Shown here: one piece after another, positions 23,763-34,812 of the stretch | Numbering within the stretch: the first letter of the stretch is position 1 | Layout of the letters: every line of letters starts with the position of its first letter | Assembly: GCA_032622095.1 (NCBI GenBank) | Contig: CP136066.1 | Location: forward strand, 104,801,319 to 104,865,318 | Length of the DNA stretch: 64,000 nt | From: Siphonodentalium dalli | Lineage: Eukaryota > Mollusca > Scaphopoda > Gadilida > Siphonodentaliidae | Reading direction: 5' to 3' | Program-made: the position numbers and the translations under genes | The notes under the pieces: generated by a model | What the model was told of the DNA's origin: nothing | The model's database searches: none | What the model saw: the letters and a program-made list of their open reading frames with translations, nothing else

Positions 23763-24805
23763 GCATACATTATTACAGTAACCTGGTGTAAATGAAATTT
23801 TAATAGTACCCGGCTTCCTTATATCCATTTTGCAAAAATAGAAGACATTTGGAAAATTGGCATACGTATTAGGAAAGATAATTGCTCAGAATATATCAAG
23901 TATGTAGATCGATATTTATCGACTTATTTGATTCATAATTCCAAATTGTGCGACCACTGGAAGCATGTGCATACGTTTAATGTCTGTCTTCGGGATTAGG
24001 GAGGTCTAATTATAAATAAGATGTATATGGTATGTAATAAATGCACGCGTAGAGAGATCATCATGATCCTGGTTTAAAGGCACTTGGCCCAATCTGAAGC
24101 GTCAAACTGTATATGCACTTGGTAATGCCCGCCTTATTATATCCATGTTCGATTCCATGGATCAAAATATGTCAGTAAATACGTGGAAAACTTGTATGGA
24201 CTTAATATGCCGCGAAACTACTTATCACTCAAGTCATAGAATCTTGAAACAATAAAGAGCGTTCGGTGTTGGTCGATTAATGATATGGTATGAACATAAA
24301 GAGCTTAAATTTCACTCCTGTGTGAAATATAGAAACATTTTGAAAATCGTTATGTCTTTCTCAGACTATATAAAGTATGTATATCGGTATTTTTCTACCT
24401 GTTTTATTTGTCATAACAAATTGCGCTGACATAATTTTGAATATCAACTGAGTCCCATCGGGAAACACCCGTTTAATCGGGCAGGACCAGGAACATACGT
24501 CACTAATGTAATCGAGCCGTTGCATCATACGTTCGAATAGCTGCTATCTGGAATTCATGCAGTGGATGAGCTAAATATTCGTTGCAGGAGTTATATCATG
24601 TATTTGCGACTGAAATGGATTATGTGCATTTACGAACATCTATTAAATGATTGAGGTGTGTATGATGCTCATAGTCGATACATATTTTTCTATTAAATTT
24701 CAGTCATGAATTTGAGTTTTTAATTATAACTGATTATTGAATGTGCATTGTGAATTTCCACATCTCAGGTACTACATGTAGTTTGTCACACCAGACAAAT
24801 GTTTA
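23763..24805. other. Dispersed-repeat fragments, no gene
   Basis: 24073-24225 (TTAAAGGCACTTGG ... GACTTAATATG) pairs with 27419-27555 (TTAAAGGCACTTGG ... GACTTAATGTG), two copies of an unnamed repeat. CAATAAAGAGCGTTCGG at about 24250 and CATAAAGAGCTTAAA at about 24296 resemble part of the 22.9-kb element. Confidence 0.5.
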
Positions 24806-25250
24806 AAGGTAATGAATCCGATTAAACAACCCTAAATTACTATTTCTTTCGGGGGTAAAAAATATTTGATTCGAGTCGAGGGACATACCCACCAAACAGT
24901 GATCAGAAATTTATTTTTGAAGTTTGTTATTTCAATTTTTTGTGGCCCAGAATCACGCCGTCAAAAGGGAGGTCTTGGTCAAATTTGCGGATGAAGATGG
25001 ATAACTCTAAAAACAAGTGATAATACGGCCAAATTTCGTGAATACTCAAGTGATAATACGGTCATATTTCGTTGAATAAAATGTTGATAAATAACACGTT
25101 TTGGGAAATTTGATACCATAGTTGACAGTGGTTAGCATTATTTTGTTGCAATTAATCGATTCTGATAATTAAAGCGCATTTTGAAGAAATGTTGTTGTTG
25201 TTGTTTTATCTTGATGATATGGGGACCCTCTGATCGGATTGAGTACCTTT
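24806..25250. mobile_element. 445-bp element ending TTAAAGGTACTCAATCCGA
   Basis: The left end is TTAAAGGTAATGAATCCGAT and the right end is the inverse of TTAAAGGTACTCAATCCGAT. A partial second copy begins at 52832. Shared interior text includes AATATTTGATTCGAGTCGAG and GATGGATAACTC. It directly abuts foldback element B on its right. Confidence 0.7.
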
Positions 25251-25458
25251 AAATGTGACCCGCCATATCAAATCCAGTCGGAAGTCGGGATTTTTTACCC
25301 TGTGCCAATGCATTCTCTTATATATGCGAGTCGACCATAGGTCGCCTCTCATATATAAGAGAATGGATTGGCCTAACAATTTTTATCTTGTTTTTTAAAT
25401 AAATGTTTCTTACAATTTTTAGGACATAAAATAAAAAAACATCCATTACCCTACAGGG

Positions 25459-25716
25459 GTGTGACTAAACACCGCCCGGACCAGCCCGGACCAGCCCGGA
25501 CCAGCCCGGACCCCCCATATAGACTATATGAGTGATTTTAAGGCCAATATAAGTGCAGGGGTGTCATGGAAACCCAATCAGGGTCGCTATTAACCCTCAA
25601 AATGCCGGCATCGCGAAAATTTTCGCCGCGAAATGAAGCTAACAGCCCGGACCGCCCCTGCTGCGTCCAGGTGTGATTTTAGTATCCATGTCTGTGCGAG
25701 GGTGTTAATGAAACCC
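25459..25716. mobile_element. 258-bp insertion with CCCGGACC tandem units
   Basis: Comparison with copy A shows an inserted block between 4-bp repeats AGGG (25455-25458 and 25717-25720). It starts GTGTGACTAAACACC and ends GGTGTTAATGAAACCC, which is weakly inverted. Four 10-bp units GCCCGGACCA lie at 25474-25512, and a further CAGCCCGGACCG occurs near 25644. It is strikingly GC-rich against the neighbourhood. No coding capacity. Confidence 0.8.
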
Positions 25717-26021
25717 AGGGAGCCCCACACATATATAGAAGCATATAGAAGAGTGTTGTCTGCTCATGTTTGTCTGTGGCTCTGTATGGGTGAAATTATA
25801 AAATTGTTAAAGAATACAAGAAAACATTATTAAAATTGTAAAAAATTGTTAGGCCAATGCATTCTCTTATATATGCGAGGCGACCTATGGTCGACTCGCA
25901 TATATAAGATAATGCATTGGCACAGGGTAAACAAATCCCGACTTGCTATGCTATGCTTTAATTGTCAAAGCTGCAAATTAATGCAGAACATGGATATATA
26001 CATATATACAATGGGGTCACT

Positions 26022-26168
26022 TACATCATCGTCATCATCATCATCGATGTCCCCATCGTCAGCATCGTCCTCGACATTGTCATCATCATCAGTTTCATCA
26101 TCATCATCATCATCATCACCATCCTCATCATCCTCATCATCATTGTCCATCATCATCACCATCGTCAT

Positions 26169-26199
<31 letters not shown>

Positions 26200-26270
26200 G
26201 TCATCACCGTCGTCATCATCATCATCATCATCATCGTCATCGTCATCATTATCATCGTCGCTAATCATCT
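26022..26270 (+). repeat. (TCA)n-rich microsatellite
   Basis: About 250 bp dominated by TCA/TCG/TTA triplets. It lies within the 3' part of the inserted LINE. Every triplet frame stays open, which creates false Ser-, His- or Asp/Met-rich proteins on both strands. Confidence 0.95.
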
Positions 26271-26418
26271 TCATATTGGCATCTTAGTGATTGTCGTCCT
26301 GGCAACGTTTATAACGTCATCATCAATATCGTCGTAATTTGTTTTCTTATTTTGTAGATTAGGTACATAAGACACTACACATTCATAATGACAGCATATG
26401 TACATATGATTAATCGAA

Positions 26419-27003
26419 TCACGTTTTGTCATCTCTTGTTTTTTCGTGAATCTTCATACACGCCTTGACAAATATCGCTAAACTTTTCTGAATTGCTGGG
26501 TTTTGGCTACCAAGTAGAATATAAAATCGTGCTCTAGATGGCTCTTGCCGAAAGGTAGCCGGAATATATTTTATTCTTAAATCTAGGTATTTTGGACAAA
26601 TCATCACAACGTGGTACTCATCTTCTATGTGGGTCATGCATTTTTGACAGGCTCGGGATTTTTCTTTATTTTTACACCACCTTCCAGACTCAGAACGCAG
26701 TTTGTGATTACATGTTCTTATTCGTAATAGTTCTTGGGCTAAGTCACGCGGTAGATTTTGCAAATATGATTCATATTTCATTGTCCGTTTAAAGTTCATG
26801 TATAATTTACCACGAGAGGAGTTGTACATGTCCCACCACCAGGTCTGAATAAAATGATCTTTGAGTGTGCTTTCGATGGCCATTATTTCTTCGGATGAAA
26901 TTTTCTGACATGTCCATATGTAACTCATGCCGACGGAATCCAGTATGCCTTTAACTGATTGAATCCACGTTTTCACCTTGTTCGTCCTACCCAGCTCCCC
27001 CAA
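26419..27003 (-). pseudogene. LINE ORF2 C-terminal fragment (zinc-knuckle tail)
   Basis: A 194-codon frame is open to the 5' junction of the insertion. It contains LRIRTCNHKL followed by CQKCMTHIEDEYHVVMIC, a CX2C...H...C tail like that in the 50-kb reverse transcriptase (CQICHKLFENEIEHAILLC). The reverse-transcriptase and endonuclease domains are missing through 5' truncation, so it cannot work by itself. The first codon is not a real start; the frame runs in from the lost upstream part. Assignment to a LINE is by the tail motif and 3' architecture; the clade is not certain. Confidence 0.75.
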
Positions 27004-27051
27004 GTTGACGAAAAGTAAATCCGACTGGATTTGATATGGCGGGTCACAAAT

Positions 27052-27807
27052 GTGTTTTATTCTAATTTAAAATTTAAAACCGCTTTGGGTTTGAGGCTTG
27101 ATTGATGATGTTCCTGACCGTGTAAAAACACGGAATGTATTTCTCCCATAATATATGGATGAGCGAGCTGTTATTTCCTTCGGAGAATTAATTGAAATAG
27201 AATCGATGTTCTCGCGGATGGAGGAGGGTTCTTCGTGATTGAGGTCTAATTACTCATATCACTGAGTTTGTTGTGTAATGCTTGCACGTGTTTAATCCCT
27301 TATATACTAAATACTCATATGTCGTCTTCTTATATTACCAGAACACCAAATGAATAATAGACCATTCCAGTGTATAGTTTTATAACTGAATGGACGAATC
27401 CATTCATTATAGAATGAGTTAAAGGCACTTGGTAGTTTGAAGTTTCAAATCGTACATGTACTTAGTAATGACTGGCTTTCTAATATCATTGTTTCGAGTC
27501 CCGGGATCAAATAGGCCAGTAAATTGAATACTTTTACACAGACTTAATGTGTCACTGAGGCGGCCATTGATCTCACCCGCACAGAAATTGAATGCATGTA
27601 CACAGTGTGATTTTCCATGATTCGGGTGAAGGAATTAGGCATATAGGATTGATTGAATATGCTTTGTATTGCATGCATATGTTATAAAATGGCTGACACT
27701 GTAACAGTAATGTTTACATAAAAAAGGCTTTAACATGCGAATATTTTGGCGCCCGTATACAGGGCCATGACATTTACAAAAGTCTTACGACATCGCGATT
27801 AGCTTTA
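27052..27807. other. Dispersed-repeat fragments, no gene
   Basis: Contains partners of 22780-22850 (at 27158) and 24073-24225 (at 27419). No coding motif. Confidence 0.45.
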
Positions 27808-28023
27808 TTAACTAAAATATTTCCGCCCCAAGCCAGGTACTCGTTTTACGGTCGAATTCGATCCACTCGATGTTCGACGTATGAGGTCGCTTGCCGAAGG
27901 TATCCAAACGGTGGCAAGCGGAAGTCGAACGCTTAATGTCTTAAACAAAATTTCCATGAGAGTCGGGTAAGTCCGATCACTAATGTAGACCACCGCTGAT
28001 TCCAATAACTCGACCATTCCCAT
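27808..28023 (-). CDS. Candidate short ORF or exon, function unknown
   Basis: A 71-codon frame starting with ATG (28023), with higher GC and CpG than its surroundings. It encodes a protein with a hydrophobic first half (VELLESAVVYI) and a basic Ser-rich end. No family recognised, no splice signal clearly assignable and no partner exon found. It could be a real small exon or chance. Low confidence. Confidence 0.2.
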   Translation of the reverse strand: MGMVELLESAVVYISDRTYPTLMEILFKTLSVRLPLATVWIPSASDLIRRTSSGSNSTVKRVPGLGRKYFS

Positions 28024-28877
28024 TTCGAAATTGTAAGACTATTCCCACGTACTATAGAACACGTAGTTAATTTAAATAGTATTCATTACATTCATATAAC
28101 ATTTATAATATTCGAACATCACGTGATCGGAAACTAAGCCCAATGTGGGCTTTATTTTCATATTGAAACAGACCCACATAGGGCTGTTTTAAAAACATCG
28201 TTTAGGAACATATAGAGCATATTTTAGTGTTCAAATAATGCCAATATAATCTTATTTCGCTCAATTATAAAATAAGCCCATATTGTGCTTTTTTCCACGA
28301 GGGTAGACTGCATCCACATCCCACGGCATTTTATGTTATTTTCTTGATTTCACTTCTCCGCCATCAACCGAAATTATATAAAATAATAATAACAAAGACT
28401 GATATTCTAAATTAATAACAAAGACTGATATTCTAAATTGCTGATACTGGCTGCTACCGCATGGTGCGATGGGGAGATTTGTCAGCGGAAATTACTCATA
28501 TAAACATACACGCTTGCTATCGGATCACAGCCATGATTTTGTGTCTTATTCTACATTTCTAATTGTATATGTATCACATGGAATAAATACTGTTCAAACT
28601 ACTCGCTCTGTATACTTGTGTAACGAATCGACTGGCATCGTTATCTGATTTCCATCGCAAAACTTGACGTGCCAACTCGTAGCAACGATGCCGGATTATA
28701 CCTACTTCTATCTACAAATGGGAACAGATTGACGTCAATGCAATATCTACAGTCTCTTGTACGTGATAATTACCCCAATTCGACACCACGGACATACTTG
28801 GTTTAACCCCTTAAAATCTGTATTGTCGATGAGTACATGGTTACTCTATTGCTGTTGTGGGAATGCTCTGGAAACAA
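28024..28877. other. No recognised gene
   Basis: A 28-bp direct duplication AATAACAAAGACTGATATTC occurs twice near 28385-28440. Nothing else stands out. Confidence 0.4.
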
Positions 28878-29440
28878 CATTGAAGTGCCAATGACACTGT
28901 AGTTCAACTTCATTCAGACATATTTTAGGTGATTCATATGGAGTCGGAGATGTTAACGGAATAATCGTGAATAACGGGTTGTATACTGTGAGCTGCAGTG
29001 TCGATCGATTCAAGTGTGAATTTCAATCCAGCCGCTGGCAGCCATGTTTTTAACGAAAATCGGAATTATAAGTTTGGTTATTATTCGATGAGGGGTGTGG
29101 CCTCTATAGGATGTGGCGAATTATTTAGTCATGCCATGTTTCTCATCGAAAATCGATCAAATTCAATAGCTCCCATCTCATCTAGAGGTGATCCTAAACA
29201 TGCCTGTACATTTTAAAACATATTTCTATAATAATTGTGGGTTAACTTGCAGTGTGTGCCGATGGATTCAAATGTGAAACCCAAGATGGCTGCTGGCGGC
29301 CATGTTTTTTTAAAAGAATTCCGGGAAAATTCGATGGCTCCCAACTAGAGGTCACCACAAATATGAAGTTTGGTGAGTAGTGGTGACAATCAGATAAGGG
29401 ATGTTATACCGAATACCGGTTATATCGAAGAATGCTGTTG
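28878..29440 (+). repeat. Dispersed repeat, relative of 17215-17760
   Basis: Two units carry GCTGGCAGCCATGTTTTTAA (29032) and CCAAGATGGCTGCTGGCGGC (29281). Each is followed by a GGCTCCCA-type string and GATAAGGGATG-like text, as in the 17-kb copy. Non-coding. Confidence 0.6.
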
Positions 29441-30029
29441 ACGGACGATGGACGCCAACCAATGGCAATATAGATATAGCTCAAATTGTATAGATGAGTT
29501 TAAAAGCCGTATATAGGCTGTTTGCCGAGCTGATCCCCAAAGGATTTATCTGTCTGTCACCGGCTTATGGTATCCGAACATCATCACAAATCACGGAGCC
29601 CCTATATACTGCTTCAGTGAGTAGGTACGTGTCGCATTTGGCCAATATAAGCCACCCAGCGATTGCGAAGCTGCATCTAATCCAGGAACATTCGTGTGTC
29701 TGGACACGTGTGTCGGTTGCTTCTATGTGCAGTTGTGTGATTCCTTGGTGAAATTAACCCTCTTCTGGTATGTCCTCTACCCATTAGACTGACAAAGTAG
29801 TGATGTGACTTAGCGACTAAGACGGCGATAAAAAAAACACCAATACAACAAACCAAACAAATTCTCAAAAAACAAGAATGGGCCGGTTAATGTTTAATTT
29901 TAATTTTAAGTTTATCCAAGCATACCGTATATAACCAATGGGGACACCGATATCAAACAGTTATGCAATTTTAATCATCACTGTATCAAAGCTGCATACG
30001 TGAGTAATGCAGGGTAAGTACGATTTCCA
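29441..30029. other. No recognised gene
   Basis: An 85-codon plus-strand frame (29494-29751) shows no known family. 29742-29830 resembles the end of the 17-kb repeat region. Confidence 0.35.
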
Positions 30030-30529
30030 ATTTGAGATGTCGGATTAGATCATGCCATGAATATCTACTCTGGTTAACGCCCGTAGATATTCCAAAAGTA
30101 CAAAATCTGGAAACTTTTTGAAGTTTTGACAGGCAACCTTATAAAGTTGAAAAAATAAATGGGGAATATATTTCTTAGTTTTTACCTGTTCCTTAATAAT
30201 GTACTTCACTGTAGGTGAAGGTCCCAACTCGAAATTGCACGATTTAATAGACTTTGTGGGCGATTTATTTTGCGTCGCTTACAATTATGGAATTTTTCCT
30301 GGGTAATTATTTCAATGCTTATTGCGATATCGGCTCACAAAGTCACAGAAAGGCATGCAATCTCGAGCTGGGAGTACTCCATGATGTGAAGTAGATTTAT
30401 GAGGAACACGTATGGAATATTAACAAAGAAATATTCGAAAAGTTCCCAGGTTTTGTACTGGTGGAATATTATCTCTACGGGCGTTAGCCAGAGTAGAGGT
30501 CCATGGCGTGATGTCGGATATAATCAAAT
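30030..30529. mobile_element. 500-bp near-full foldback element
   Basis: Left and right halves are inverted, diverged copies for about 220 bp each. Shared blocks include TCTACTCTGG(T/C)TAACGCCCGTAGA, AGTACAAAA(T/C)CTGG(A/G)AACTTTT, and toward the centre ATTGCA(C/T)G...GACTTTGTG(G/A)GC(C/G)GAT. No coding function; superfamily not determined. Confidence 0.75.
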
Positions 30530-31529
30530 AGTGCATGGTGCCGCGGGGACCGATATTTTATCATATTATACAGAGAGTATACAGCATCAGTCTATCATAC
30601 ATATAAATGTATTACGAAAGTGGTTCTAAGCGAATTTCATATAAGCACCAGCAAGACATTTGGTATCCGTTTCGTCTGGCCTATTTTCCTTGCTGCCATT
30701 CATCGTGATCCGTTGAAGTGACATACCCTTAGGAATGATTGTCAACGCTGAAGAAATGGTGTGAGTATTTTGCGACATTCAATTAGGAATAGGCCGAGCG
30801 TCAATGGCACCGGACAACCTGTCAAACTCTTTTTCGATAATGATATACGACTAGGCACTTCTATAAGACCGGGGAATTAAATTTTGTTAATTGGTTAGCT
30901 AAAAATAACAAGATGAATATTTCGACCTCGAGTAGACCTCCAGAAAGCTTCAAGTCTACGTAATAGAGGCTCTGATTACGTTCCGTGTGACATATAAATT
31001 TATTTCCGAAGGTTGTATTCCCGCGTCATTACATGTAGAACCAATCAAAAACTACGATACGCCCAAAGCCTCCACTCAGAATGATTACATACATTTAAAT
31101 ATTATCAGTGACCTTACGTTATACGTGAAGGCCGATTCAGAAAGCATACAACATGGGCGAGTGAGATCATTCCCGGATGGGTGGATTATCTATTACTAAT
31201 ACTGGCCCCAGCCTGTAACCCCGTAGGATTTTCTTGCAGACTCCATATAAGTTATGTACCTTGGGTCAAGGAATTCCAAACAAATATGGGTAGACTTCAT
31301 AAAATAAAAAACGTTTTCAAAATAGCCTTTACCGATGGATCCTACACCGATAGCTGCAGATATCATGTACATGTTACAGAGATTATCTGCCCAGGGATAA
31401 CCGTATTGTTGCCTGTCGATAATTTTGCACCTGGAAATGGAAAATCTACCTGGCCATCGCACTGAACAGTAGAGATAAAGCACTGCTATATGGGTATTTA
31501 TGTGCTGTCCTGCATGCAAAGTCCATAGG
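30530..31529. other. No recognised gene
   Basis: Plus-strand frames at 30987-31199 and 31181-31465 overlap and lack known motifs. Confidence 0.35.
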
Positions 31530-31814
31530 ATTGATTGATTGATTGGGGTTTAATGTCGCTTTCAGCAACTAAGGCAATATCACGACATTGTCAGTTTAAG
31601 TGGTGGAGGAAATCCGCACACTTATACGGCTGATATAACAGTTATTTCAATGGCTGTTAAACTCGACGACCATGCGGCAACTCCACCAGATAACGATTTT
31701 GAGTTACAAAGTTCAAGATGGAAACATGTGAATTTGAACCCTCATTGCCAGCACTGGGGGGGGGGCGAAACGGCTTGGAGTGTAACCCCAACCGATTGAG
31801 CCACAGTGGCCCCC
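31530..31814 (-). mobile_element. tRNA-derived SINE with (AATC)n tail
   Basis: Read on the minus strand, it opens GGGGGCCACTGTGGCTCAAT. It contains an RNA polymerase III A box TGGCTCAATCGG (31803-31792) and a B box GGTTCAAATTC (31740-31730). It then continues through a non-tRNA body to GCGACATTAAACCCC and an AATC tail (31548-31530). These are the standard parts of a tRNA-head SINE. The A-B gap is about 51 nt, longer than in a plain tRNA, partly because of a G/C homopolymer. Tails of this type are common in mollusc SINEs. It is a copy without its own protein and depends on a LINE in trans. Confidence 0.85.
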
Positions 31815-32085
31815 GATTACCCATGGGAAGATCATTTCGATAACGATGTCTGTGATTGGTATATATAAGACCAAAATATGCTTATAATATAATATTCTTT
31901 CTGTTAATGGCGGTTTTAACGGATGTGACTATTTTAACAGAAATATCCAACGCGTTCAATAACGGCGCTGAATAATAGCGGTCTGTGTTGTCATTGTTCG
32001 CTTTGGGGTTATTCGCTTTAAACTGATTATGTTTGTCTCGAATTCGAAGGACATCACCTAGCTCAGGCAATAAAACGTGTAAAGG
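31815..32085. repeat. Degenerate piece of the 22.9-kb element family
   Basis: ATAATATTCTTTCTGTTAAT and following text at 31886-31960 match the 3' part of 22877-23400 (TTAATATTCTTTCTGTTGAT). Boundaries not resolved. Confidence 0.45.
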
Positions 32086-32353
32086 TCAGGCCAGACACGT
32101 TCAAATAGAGGGTCTCCGTTGAGGGTGTCCAATTAAGAGTTCCCCCCACCCTTGAACCAGACCCAAATGCCCAAGTCCCGGAAATTCAATATCCTCCTCC
32201 CCTATAGGGGTGGAGTGTTCCAATTTGCATACTGGCACCTCAAGCGTCCCAACTGCCTCTGAATTATGGCAAAATCAAATATCAGAATAATTTCAACAAA
32301 TATGCGGCCAAAAATGGGATAGAGATCGGTGCCACAACCCCACATGTCGCAAC
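32086..32353. mobile_element. Diverged hAT-like fragment
   Basis: CAGACACGTTCAAATAGAGG followed by GTCTCCGTTGAGGGTGTCC on the left, and ATGTCGCAACGTCCCTG on the right, resemble the tips and subtermini of the 37.7-kb and 56.6-kb elements. No 8-bp duplication was found. Confidence 0.5.
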
Positions 32354-32764
32354 GTCCCTGGTTATTCACTTATTCGTGCATTACACATGTATGAGATCTC
32401 GTTAAATGTCACGTGTGTTAGGTTTAATCGTCGATTAAGGCAATCTTTACTATGTTTAGTGGACATAGCGGAATATTCATTTATCGTATAAAACATTATC
32501 CCCGTTTATCTGGTATCACCAACCCGGAACGTATCACCAAACCGGACTGAAGGGGGGATTTTCTCGTATATAATATGCGAATATGTATGTTTCTTACAGT
32601 AAAACAGACTACGGACAAAATATTTGTGCGTCAATATGAAGCAGGAATATTTACCCACACATGTCAGTCGTTATCTCATATCTAACCATTGCGAACCACA
32701 CTGCAGGGTGGAACATTTTAAGGTTACTCGAAGATATACTTTTCTATTGATACATCAATACCGA

Positions 32765-33065
32765 AATTATATAATATAGGGAACGGGACCGCTATGCCCG
32801 CAGATATAGACCACTACATGTACAAACTCCTATAGGGAACTGCATGGACAGCTATACAGAATTGTCCATAATCTATATAGAGAACATGGCAGATATATAC
32901 ATATATAGAACTGGAGGTCTATACATGCCTCTAGAGAATAGACCCGTTATAATTTTAGAACTGGAACTATATATTATATATAATCAGATCCAATACACAC
33001 GTATATAGATAATTTGGGTCGCCATATATAGATAGGGGACTGGGTCGCTGTGTACAGAGCTCGAT
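32765..33065. repeat. Degenerate TATATAG-rich tandem block
   Basis: Phrases like TATAGGGAACTG, TATATAGAACTGGAGG and TATAGATAGGGGACTGG recur irregularly. This suggests an eroded short tandem repeat of roughly 50-60 bp. No coding. Confidence 0.4.
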
Positions 33066-33451
33066 TGCTATGTTGATCATTCAAATCGCGAACCGTCAAT
33101 AGTAGCAACAACATGGTCGGTCCACCTCAATTAATAAGATTTGTCACAAACTGTGCCTCTCAAGAGTGATGATCTTCTGATCAATAGCCATTAATTTCGG
33201 CATTCGGCTCCGAGAGGCTTTGTCAATATAATCACCCAACGATTCAACGGTCTATGATATACAAACGGAATATCGCGAGACAGATCCAATATATATAATC
33301 CTTTCTATACTAAATTGATTCTCCCACTCAGTTGTAAAAGTATACATTGAAATGATTATTGTTCGTTTGGAGGGGTGTCCATGTAATAAAAGCAGACGGC
33401 AGACATGCGGAAAGATAATACAAGAGCAGATTAATTCATTTCATTGGTGGG
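33066..33451. other. No recognised gene
   Basis: Nothing supportable. Confidence 0.35.
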
Positions 33452-33509
33452 AAATGTTCAGATAATAATTTCAACAATGTCATGTGTTGAAATTATTATC
33501 TGAACATTT
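33452..33509. repeat. Perfect 25-bp-arm hairpin
   Basis: AAATGTTCAGATAATAATTT... is mirrored exactly after an 8-base loop. A related but longer and less perfect hairpin with similar flanks is at 42876-42945, so this is probably a small MITE family. Confidence 0.75.
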
Positions 33510-34812
33510 ACTGAGGAACCACTGATCAATGAATACTTAGTATGGACAGGTTTAAACATGCAACGAATTTGGGTCTATTCTGCAGACGAGCTTGGGTCTA
33601 CATATAGCTGCGGCGAGCTTTAATGTGTGTTGCTTACTACAGATATATTTGTCATAATGAAGTTATTTAATATCGGGTGTATTATTGCATATTGGCATCA
33701 CGATAAAACAAATTAAATTGTTTGTATAGACCCCTTTTCTCCTAGAAACCGTAAGCTCGTATCAAGGATGAATATGTGTGGAAAGATCCAGTGTTACATG
33801 TTGCAGATAATGAAGGACGCGGTTTATTTGTTATGAGACGACGAATATTGTCACATCAATACTCTGTTCCCATGGAAACAAAATCCGTATGCACTCAATT
33901 TATATTTCAACCTACAGGTTCGTCATTAGAACGTTATAAAAAAGAACCAGCTATTCGGTAGGGTTCGACGCGCGAAGATTACATGTTATTCTAATCTGAC
34001 AAACTATTTTAAGTCGGATGTGTCACACCGGATAGATACATTGTATTGCTCATTACAACCGGACACATCACCTGAGTCGGAATGTCCCGCCCACACTCGA
34101 GTGTTTCGACCCAGTATGACATCTGGTGGATTATTGCATAACACCGACTGAGCCATCCGGACTCCTGACGTGTACGTTCTCGATATATGTTATTAGCCTG
34201 TCAGATTAAACTTACGAACACGTGTTGCTTTGGGTATAGGGTCTGTTCAAGAGAAACAGGAAAATAAAGAATGCAAATATATAAATTGCATGTCACGGTT
34301 GTGATTGCTTTCAGATTTGTAAAAACATATTGCGCCAATCACAAACATACCAACTTTCTGTACTACATGTATTATCCTTTACCAACATATTCCCACCACT
34401 CATGTTGCATAAATGACTACACCCCTCCCTCATGAAATTATAAGGATCACCAACCGTGCGAAATTATCTATACAAACTTATATGCGATATAATACGGGGA
34501 GAGGAGCTTTATGACTAAATAGCAAAACATGTGCTCCAATCCCCAGTGGTTACTCCGTCATCAATCATAACCACCACATCATCATGTAATTGTCACTACT
34601 GCTGTATATATTGCATGGGAGACACAATAAATATGTTACAAAAAAACTACGTGTATATCTTTTTGATTAGACATGGAGTGTATCAAGTCAGTTTGGAATA
34701 TTTCGTGGACATAACAAATGCAACAGACGCAAATTTAATTCAATTTACGTGCATGTGTCAAGTCATCTGTTTCTTCTTCCAAATTACTATTATTTTAAAA
34801 AATCGATTCTCT
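33510..34812. other. No recognised gene
   Basis: A plus-strand frame at 34531-34851 has hydrophobic stretches but no known family. 34013-34170 holds imperfect inverted GTCGGATGTGTCA / TGACACATC-like strings. Confidence 0.35.

Larger units (their letters stand above)
25945..27016 (-). mobile_element. 5'-truncated LINE insertion with (GCATA)n tail
   Basis: On the minus strand the insertion reads: the C-terminal coding piece (27003-26419), a short 3' UTR, a long ATG/TGA microsatellite, then AAAGCATAGCATAGC at the junction with AAGTCGG of the host element. The simple tail and 5' truncation are hallmarks of target-primed reverse transcription. A target duplication AAATC(C)CGACT is possible but blurred, because the host sequence itself repeats CCGACT. 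Confidence 0.8.
25255..27047. mobile_element. Foldback element, copy B, split by two later insertions
   Basis: It has the same ends as copy A (GTGACCCGCCATATCAAATC / its inverse), with a 4-bp direct repeat AAAT at 25251-25254 and 27048-27051. Two hairpins (about 25309-25374 and 25854-25920) mark the original body. Insertion 1 (25459-25716) lies in the spacer and insertion 2 (25945 to about 27016) in the right inverted repeat. The right tip CCGACTGGATTTGATATGGC is therefore displaced by about 1.07 kb from its inner part. Confidence 0.9.

Noticed and set aside
24140-24170. GTTCGATTCCATGG (also TTTCGAGTCCCGGG at 27.49 kb) resembling a polymerase III B box
   Set aside because: The two sites are homologous pieces of a dispersed repeat and no A box precedes either at a sensible distance.
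25846-26337. Long Ser-, His-, Ile- or Asp/Met-rich open frames on both strands
   Set aside because: All come from the (TCA)n microsatellite, which has no stops in several frames.
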